Both the position numbers and the translations under genes were made by a program. The notes under the pieces are model-generated. The model had not been told where the DNA came from, made no database searches, and was given only the letters and a program-made list of their open reading frames with translations. 64,000 nt of DNA from Paulinella micropora (taxonomy: Eukaryota > Cercozoa > Imbricatea > Euglyphida > Paulinellidae): the NCBI GenBank assembly GCA_019918135.1, contig WBZZ01005273.1, positions 20,001 to 84,000 on the forward strand, read 5' to 3'. Shown here piece after piece: positions 57,501 to 64,000 of this stretch (positions are counted from its first letter, which is position 1; each line of letters begins with the position of its first letter).

Positions 57501-58701
57501 ATGGATTTCAAAACGATTGACTACAAGGACACCGAGGACCTTATCAACAAAATTAAGGCGATAACGAAAAACCGATCTGAAAGCCTTATCATATTGTTGA
57601 TTGACCTTATAAAGCAAAAGGGAGGCAATCAAACATATCTCAAAAAAATTTAAAATGGATTTTAAGCACAATTCAACATATTGAAAAAGTAAATACAAAA
57701 TATGCTTATCTAACACGACTGAGGAAGGCATTCAAAGAACCACCCGACCAAAGAAGCCGAAATTATCAAAGAATTAAAACTCACAGACGAAGAACGAACC
57801 AAGAAGGCGACAACACAGATAAAACAGAGAAACAAGAATTTAAAGCAAATTAAGAATTATGAGCCCGCGACAGTTTTCAAGATAATGGACAATTTGAACA
57901 AGTCAAAAAAAATGACAGATCTGATTATTTTGCTTCGATTGGCAACGGGGCGCCGATTGATTGAAGTGTTGAGAGTTACGGGCACACCACCAGAAAGCAA
58001 AGAACAAAAAAATTATATAATAATTGACATAGTCGCAAAAGACAAGAAGGGAGTACTGAAGGGGGCAATTAATAATATTGAGGTTCCTTTGATTCATACA
58101 TCTTATAACGATATGCGGACAGCTTGGGAGGCGGTGCGGGAGACACTGACAGACGAAGACAAAAAGAAAACAAATCAAGCTTTAATGAACAAATATGACG
58201 GGAGGATATCAAGACGAATGAAGGAATTATTCAACGATAAAAAAGCAACTTCTCACTTAGCCCGCAAAATATACGGGGCTATGGCTTATCGAGAATATGC
58301 TCCCGCGAATATGGACAGAAGTATCTTTTGTCAAAGGTATTAGGGCACACCGAGGACAGCGAAGCAAGCCGAAATTACGCCAACATTAAAGCACGAACCC
58401 CCGCAATAGCAACCGAACCACAAGCACGGCAAGCACTGGACAAATTAGAAAACAAAATCAACACATTAGAGGACAAAGTCGCAGGGCTGAATGCTAATCT
58501 TCCCAAAATGTCATAGATGCGTTAGCGATTATCAAAGCGATGAAGGACCAAAAAATCAATTTAAGCAACAGAAAAATTAGAGAATATGCACGGGTGGGAA
58601 GTATAAAAGCGAAATTTATAAGCGATATAGCAAAAGGCAAACAACCGACAGAAGCAGGCAAAACGGAACCAAGAAAGAAGAATGATGAGGGCCAATATTA
58701 A
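57501..58701 (+). pseudogene. Tyrosine recombinase (element D, broken)
   Basis: It starts MDFKTIDYKDTEDLINK. The family is recognised from an Arg region (LLRLATGRRLIEVLRV), a Lys region (IDIVAKDKKG), the HxxR box (TSHLARKIYGAMAYREY) and a C-terminal LGHTEDSEASRNYANI, with the second His and the Tyr nucleophile. The ARKIYG...YREYAP style is reminiscent of protelomerase-type enzymes, but that is tentative. Tyrosine recombinases integrate or resolve DNA. A coiled-coil and basic tail follows (about 58400-58701). A fossil with several breaks. Confidence 0.65.
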
Positions 58702-58978
58702 GAAGAAGCGAAAGTCTGAAAAAAAAACAATAAAAAATAAAGAAGAAAAAACAGCAACGACATCCACAGCAAAAAAAGCAGGGGCAAATAATAACGATAA
58801 GGCACAGCAGGGGGCAAACGGCACAAAAAAGGAAATGAACAATTATTTTTTATACAGCGGGCCACATCCGCCAATTTTAGAAGGTTTTCGCCAGGCCGAA
58901 GAAAAGTCGGGTAGAATAAGCACTAAACGAGGCATCAAGCCGAATAGGCATTTTTCAATGGTGGTGATGGAAGTTTGA
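58682..58978 (+). CDS. Lys-rich hypothetical protein (element D)
   Basis: 98 residues. Basic, disordered start (KKKRKSEKKTIKNKEEK), then YFLYSGPHPPILEGFRQAEE and RGIKPNRHFSMVVMEV. It overlaps the recombinase tail. No family recognised; the right edge of the viral-style sequence is about here. Confidence 0.35.
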   Translation: MMRANIKKKRKSEKKTIKNKEEKTATTSTAKKAGANNNDKAQQGANGTKKEMNNYFLYSGPHPPILEGFRQAEEKSGRISTKRGIKPNRHFSMVVMEV

Positions 58979-60234
58979 TAGACGATTTCTTGATAGCGAA
59001 GGGAACATGTTGGTAACTTAGGTGCACGTTCAACGCTGTTTGTACACTTCTAGCGATTGGTCAACTTTGTGCTTTCAAAACATGTCTTCAGCGGTGGGTA
59101 GGGTAGATTCAAAATAAGCCTCTTTTTACAACTCTTGGGAGCGTTTCAAGGAAGATATCTGGGAGTATTCGTGTAAAGTACGTCCTACTCGTGTACCGTT
59201 AGATCGACAGATTTTGAGCTCACTTCTTCTATTAGCGGTTTTTGTCACGCATTGTGTAAGTACTAGTATGTGTATCAGAGAACAATTTTCGAAGAAAACT
59301 ATCTTTCTCAGGCAACCCATGCTGGCCTTTCATTTTCGTATAATGACTTCTCGATGCAGGCAATTGGGCTCAGCTGTTTGTTTTGGAATTGACCAAAGAA
59401 TGTAGGAAAGAAATTGCTCAAGGACCCCTCGGGAAGCAATTTTAGGCATCATGACCTGAAACTTTGCGCACACTGTTCAGACAACATTCCTTTTCCTGAG
59501 CTTCAGTATGTCACAGTGCAGAGTATGGTCAGAGTTAGTTTTTGATATAGTTATCTAGGCTGAACTGTTTGAGGTCTTCATGAAATAATTGATAAACCAC
59601 CCAAAAAAAAAACAAAACAAAAAAAAAAGAAAGCCTAAAATTTCGTCCCAAACGGGAGACTTTCCAAACTTTTCAGTTTTTAAAGGGGGGAGTGGGGGTA
59701 GTGGGGAGTCCTTGGAAAGCTCGGGATATTTGGGACAGTTGGGAGTTCGACCCTCGATGATAGATAGTGTTTTGACTCTAGTGAATTGAACTTTTGAACT
59801 CTATTGATAGGTAGATTTAGTTTGACTTTTCAGTTTGGTTTTCCGAGTCATTCCAGTAGTCTTGCTTCTGGTTTGTCTTTAGGATTATAGTTTCCGTAAA
59901 GGGGACTGCTTTCCTATTAAGCTACTACTACTTCCCGGGTCTGGTACGCATATCCTACCCCCGCCGTATGTTGGGTTCGTGTGTGTTTGTGTGTGTGTGT
60001 GTGTGCGTGAGAGAGAGAGAGAGAGTCTAGAGATTACATGGGGGGGGGTTGGGGATGCATTAGAAGCAGCAGGAGTGGGACACCTAGTTTTATTTAGTTT
60101 CATCAGTTGTCCAAGAACAATTCCTCCTGTCTGGCAGGTCCTTGTTGCTTTCCTGATCAGCTGCTTTTTCTAGCTGTTGTGTAATACCGGCTCTTCTCTG
60201 AAAGCGAGGTTCGCCCACGTGGGGAAACTTCGGG
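58979..60234. other. Unannotated stretch with simple repeats
   Basis: No gene is supported. An A-rich tract lies at 59600-59632, a G-rich tract at 59683-59706, and (GT)n then (GA)n at 59978-60026. Composition is balanced, unlike the viral DNA. Confidence 0.4.
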
Positions 60235-60744
60235 ATGCCTGTTTATATGAGATTTTCTTCAGTAGCCTTGGTCAAGGCGACTTTTTTTTTGCTGATGGGT
60301 GCTCTGTTACCCACCATGGGAGACCTGCCGAACCAGACACATGCATGGATAAAGGTGCACAGCAACAGTGGTTCTGTGGTTGCTAATCTACGCTTGGATC
60401 TCAACGTCACTGGGGCTGCAATACATCATTCCGTAGTGCGATGGGAAGGCCTGAAAATTGCTTTGAAACCTTGCCTTTTAAATATATTCAAGCAGTACAT
60501 TGTTTTCTTGAACGCCTTATCCGATCCAAGCTTTAAACAAACTAATGCAAAGGGAAAACCTTTTTCTGTCTTCGTCATTTCCGCTTTAAAATTTTGTCAT
60601 GATAGATGGCCTCGCTTACTTGAGCTCCTTGTACAAGCAAATATCACCCACGATGTGCACTTCGTTGTATTCAAACACGAGAACGAAAATATACTGCAGG
60701 AGATCGTAAAATGTGTACGGTGCCCTTCAACCTACGCAGCGTAA
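60235..60744 (+). CDS. Hypothetical 169-residue protein
   Basis: Open frame from MPVYMRFSSVALVKATFF to CVRCPSTYAA. The first 30 residues are hydrophobic enough for a signal peptide or anchor. Segments such as VVRWEGLKIALKPCLL and PRLLELLVQANITHDV look protein-like. No family recognised. Possibly an exon of a host gene or of an old transposon. Confidence 0.3.
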   Translation: MPVYMRFSSVALVKATFFLLMGALLPTMGDLPNQTHAWIKVHSNSGSVVANLRLDLNVTGAAIHHSVVRWEGLKIALKPCLLNIFKQYIVFLNALSDPSFKQTNAKGKPFSVFVISALKFCHDRWPRLLELLVQANITHDVHFVVFKHENENILQEIVKCVRCPSTYAA

Positions 60745-60759
60745 GTTTAAACATTTCCT

Positions 60760-61490
60760 CTCCCTCTCGATCTATCCGTTTTTTTGTCAAAATCTACCTG
60801 CTCTTATACCATCTCCCAATTGTCTTTTTCTCGCTTTTTCGCTCTTTTTCTCTTTTTCTCTCTCTCTCTTTCTCTCTCTTTCTCTTTCTCTTTTTCTCTC
60901 TCTCTTTTTCTCTTTTTTCCCTTTTTCTCCCGTTTTCTCCCTTTTTCTCTTTCTCTCTTTTCTCTCCTTTTCTGTGTCTTTCTTTTTCTCTCTCTTGTTC
61001 TGTCTCTCTTTTTTCTCTCCTTTTTCTCTCTTTTTCTCTTTCTGCCTCTTTTTTCTTCTCTTTTTTCTCCCTTTTTTCTCTCTGCCTCTTTCTCTTTTTT
61101 TTTCTCTTTTTTCTTCTCACTTTTCCCTCTCTTTTTCTATCTATTTTCTCTCTGTTTTGTCTCTTTCCGTTGTCTGCTCTCGTTTTCTCTCGTCTCTCCT
61201 TTTTTAATTTTTCTCTTTTTTTTTTCTCTTTTCTCTTTTTCTTCGCACTTTCTTTTTATTCTCCCTTATCTCGTTTTCTCTTTTCTCTCCTTTCCTCTTT
61301 TCCTTTTTTGTCCCCCCCTTTCCCACTTCTTTCTCCTTTTCCCTCGTTTTTCTTCTTTCCCCCTCACGCTTCCCCTCCCATTTTTTTTTCTCTGTTTCTC
61401 TTTTTTAAATATGGTTTTTGGTTCTCTTTTTCTCTTTCCCTTTCCTTTTTTCTCTTTTCTTTTCTCTTTCAATTTGCTCTCGGTTTCTGG
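60760..61490 (+). repeat. Polypyrimidine tract 1 (CTTT/CTCTTTTT)
   Basis: Over 700 bases of almost pure C/T on this strand with CTCTTTTT-type units. No gene; long Ser/Phe/Leu frames are artefacts. Confidence 0.85.
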
Positions 61491-61563
61491 CTTGGATGTA
61501 ATTGGGGCCCGAGATGACAAACCCACCCCCCCCCCCCCAGGAGTACATATAGTAACTTAAAAA

Positions 61564-61652
61564 CTCAGGTGCAAAAGTTGAAATATTTAAAAAGTTGAAA
61601 AAGTTGAAAAACTTCAACTTTTTCAACTTTTTCAACGTTTTCAACTTTTTCC
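61564..61652. repeat. Palindromic AAAAGTTGAA array
   Basis: Tandem AAAAAGTTGA units meet their inverse (TCAACTTTTT) near 61614, giving a long near-perfect hairpin. A second array of the same unit is at 61955-62036. Confidence 0.65.
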
Positions 61653-61679
61653 CACATACTGATCTAGACGGCATACTTA

Positions 61680-61850
61680 GAACAAAAGGGGGAAGGGAAG
61701 ATAGAGAAAAAAGAGACAAAAGAGAGAGAAAAGTAAAGAAAAAGTACAGACAGAGTGAAAAAGAAAAATAATGGAGGAAAATAATAGAGAGAAACAGAGA
61801 AAAAACGGAGAGAAAAGAAACAGAAAGACAAACCGGGCACACATTCAAAC
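61680..61850 (+). repeat. Polypurine tract
   Basis: AGAGAGAAA-type purine-rich sequence, complementary in style to the pyrimidine tracts on either side. Confidence 0.7.
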
Positions 61851-62184
61851 GGGGCCCGCTACCCCGGTGGCGGGCAACTATTTCAACAAAGTTTACTTTA
61901 GCAACTAGGGGGGGGGGGTGGAACAGAAAGTTAACTTAGTCGCAAAAGATAAAAAAATTGAAAAGTTGAAAAAAGTTGAAAAAGTTGAAAAAAAAAGAAA
62001 AGTTGGAGAAGTTGAAGTTTAATTGTTCAACTTTTCTACCTTTCTGAACTATCCAACAAAAATTGTTTGTTTTTAAAAACCTTTTCTTTCGGTTTGTTTA
62101 TGACATATTTCCAAAACAGTTCCTTTTCTGTATGCTCCAATGCCATTCTTTTGTTGCGGACCTATGTTCCTGTCTCTATGTGGC

Positions 62185-62262
62185 AGTCTAGATAAGTATA
62201 TGGCCGTCTAGATAAGTATGTGATGGTCTCAATAAGTATGTAAGCAGTCTAGATGTCTAAAT
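62185..62262 (+). repeat. GTCTAGATAAGTATGTG tandem repeat
   Basis: About four imperfect units of 20-22 bases. Confidence 0.6.
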
Positions 62263-64000
62263 ATTTCTCTGTCCCCCTTTCTTTTCCCCTTTTTTCTTTC
62301 TTTTTTTCGTCTCTCTTTTTTTTCTCTCTTTTCCCCTATCCTTTCTTTCTTCATTTCTCTATTTCTTTCTTTTTTGCTCTCTTTGTCTCTCTTTGTCTCT
62401 CTTTGTCTCTCTTTTTCTCTCTTTTTCTCTTTCTCTTTCTCTCTCTCTTTCTCTTTCTCGCTTTCTCTTCCTCTTTGTGTCTCTCTCTCTCTCTTTGTCT
62501 CTCTCTCTTTGTCTCTCTCTCTCTCTCTCTTTGTGTCTCTCTCTCTGTCTCTCTCTCTTTATCTTTCTTTTTTCTCTCTCTTTTTCTCTTTTTCTCCCTC
62601 TTGGTTTTCTCTTCTCGTTCTCTCTGTTTTCATCTCTTTTTTCTCTTTCTTTTTTTCTTTATTTTCTTCCTTTTTTTCGCCCCTCTTGTTCTCTCTCTTG
62701 TTCTCTCTCGTTCTCTCTCGTTCTCTCTCTTGTTCTCTCTCTTGTTCTCTTTCTTGTTCTCTCTTGTTTACTCTTGTGTTCTTTCTCTTGTTTTGTTTTT
62801 TTTTCTCTTGCTCTTTCTGATTTTTTTTCTCCTCTTTTTTTTTTCCCGCTTCGTTTCCCCCTCTTTTTCCATGCTTTCTGTTTTTGTCTTTCTCTGTTTT
62901 TCTCTTTCTTGTTCTCTTTTTTTTTTTTTCTGTCTTGAGATTCTTGTACAAGCTCTTTTCCTCTCTTTTCCTCTCTTTTTCCTTGTCTTTTTGTCTTTTT
63001 CTCTTTCTCATACTTCTCCCCTCTCTTCTTCTTCTCCTTCTTCTTCTTCTCTTTCTTCCTCTTCTTTCTTTCTTCTTCTCCTTTTCTCTTTTTTCCCTCT
63101 TTTTTCTTTCTTTCTCTCTCTCTCTCTTTCTTTTTCTTTTTCTCTTGCTTTCTTTTTACGCTTTCAAGGTTACTTTTTCTCTTTCTTTCCTTTTTTTCTC
63201 TCTGCTTTTTTGTATATTTTTTTCTCATTTTTGTTTCCCCCTCCCCTTATCTTTTCTTTTCTCTCTTTTCATTTTTGTCTTTTCTCTCTTTCTCTTTCTT
63301 TTTTGTATTGATTTTTTTGTTTTTTTCTTCTCTTTTTGCTCTCTTTTTTGTCCTTGTTTCTCTTTTCTGCGTTTCTTTTTTCTTTTTTCCTGTTTTACTC
63401 TTTTTCTTCGTTTTTCTTTCTTTTGTTTCTTCCCTTTTGTCTCACTTTTTCTAGAGGAATTTCCCCTTTTCTATCTTTTTTTTCTCTCTATTGCTCCCCT
63501 CTTTTTTTCTTCTTTTTCTTCCTTGTTTCTCTCTTTTTTCTTTTTTTCTCTCCCTTTTTCTCTCCCTTTTTCTCTCCCTTTTTCTCTCCCTTTTTCTCTC
63601 TCTTCTCTCTTTTCCCCTCTATTTTCTCTTACTTCTTCCTTTTATTATTCTCTCTAGCTTTTCTTCTCATTCTTGTCTCTTCTTCTTTCCTTCTGTGTGT
63701 CTTTTTCTCTTTTTTTTCTTTTTTTTTTTTTTCTCTCACACCCATAATAACACAAACACACTAGTTTTCTCTCCTTTTTTCTATCTTTTTTCTTTTTATT
63801 GTTTTTTTCCTCTTTTTTTTCTCCCCCCCCTTTTTTTTCTTCTCTCTCTCTCTTTCTCTCTTTCTCTTTCTCTTTCTTTCTCTCTCTCTCTCTCTCTTTC
63901 TCTTTCTCTCTCTTTCTCTCTCTTTCTCTTTCTCTCTCTTCTCTCTCTTTTCTCTCTCTTTTCTCTCTCTTTTCTCTCTCTTTTCTCTCTCTTTTCTCTC
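62263..64000 (+). repeat. Polypyrimidine tract 2
   Basis: More than 1.7 kb of C/T-rich sequence, ending in regular CTCTCTCTTTT units at the window edge. A short mixed part lies near 63740-63765. No gene. Confidence 0.85.

Larger units (their letters stand above)
55572..58978 (+). mobile_element. Virus-like fossil with tyrosine recombinase (element D)
   Basis: Fibre fragment, then rightward genes: small protein (56222), zinc-ribbon protein (56629), small protein (57158), tyrosine recombinase (57501-58701) and a Lys-rich protein (58682). Gene style (short leaders, proline-rich starts, 3' AT-rich gaps) resembles elements AB and C, but the recombinase is of a different class. No capsid or polymerase genes are seen. 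Broken in a few places. Confidence 0.5.

Noticed and set aside
60760-64000. Phe/Ser/Leu-rich frames resembling membrane proteins
   Set aside because: Pure pyrimidine low complexity; similar frames exist in all three phases.

Overview
The window looks like nuclear DNA of a eukaryote, probably a protist or alga. Host-type genes have short GT-AG introns of about 50-115 bases, there are many tRNA-derived SINEs with (TAA)n tails, microsatellites are abundant, and there is an interstitial CCCTAA/TTAGGG tract. I could not place the lineage.

Layout. Positions 1-377 hold the 5' end of a spliced host gene. From about 428 to 36.8 kb lies an AT-rich Polinton/Maverick-type fossil (element AB). It carries a retroviral-like integrase, a phage-like fibre with an S74 chaperone domain, a packaging ATPase, a pX-like basic protein, an adenovirus-like protease, a penton-like minor capsid protein, a double-jelly-roll major capsid protein and a protein-primed DNA polymerase B. 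It is broken and rearranged. A separate 15.5-kb element (10135-25623) with inverted repeats of about 355 bases sits inside its protease gene. That insert carries spliced, host-like genes, including one with a SET-like domain and a DUF7869-like region, and its middle is full of SINEs and TAA tracts. A GC-rich island (37.5-41.3 kb) with two convergent BspA/DUF285-like genes separates AB from a second, partial Polinton-like fossil, element C (41.3-46.0 kb: ExoX-C-like pair, polymerase B, HIRAN protein, zinc finger).

From 46.4 to 48.8 kb there is a cluster of about five long fold-back hairpins, followed by a Tc1/mariner-like transposase remnant. A host-like multi-exon gene follows (50.5-53.7 kb: Ser/Pro-rich repeats, RanBP2-type finger, SAM-methyltransferase motif, ZZ-like finger). 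It runs into an inverted-repeat pair (53.74-55.36 kb) that encloses the telomere-like tract. A third virus-like fossil, element D (55.57-58.98 kb), has a tyrosine recombinase instead of a retroviral-type integrase, plus a fibre fragment nearly identical to one in AB. The end of the window (60.75-64 kb) is almost pure polypyrimidine.

The least expected signals are regulatory. Three viral genes share a dyad-symmetric hairpin leader placed directly before the start codon, and viral genes repeatedly end in hairpins with a common flank. Small GC-rich hairpins also sit inside coding regions of otherwise AT-rich viral DNA.
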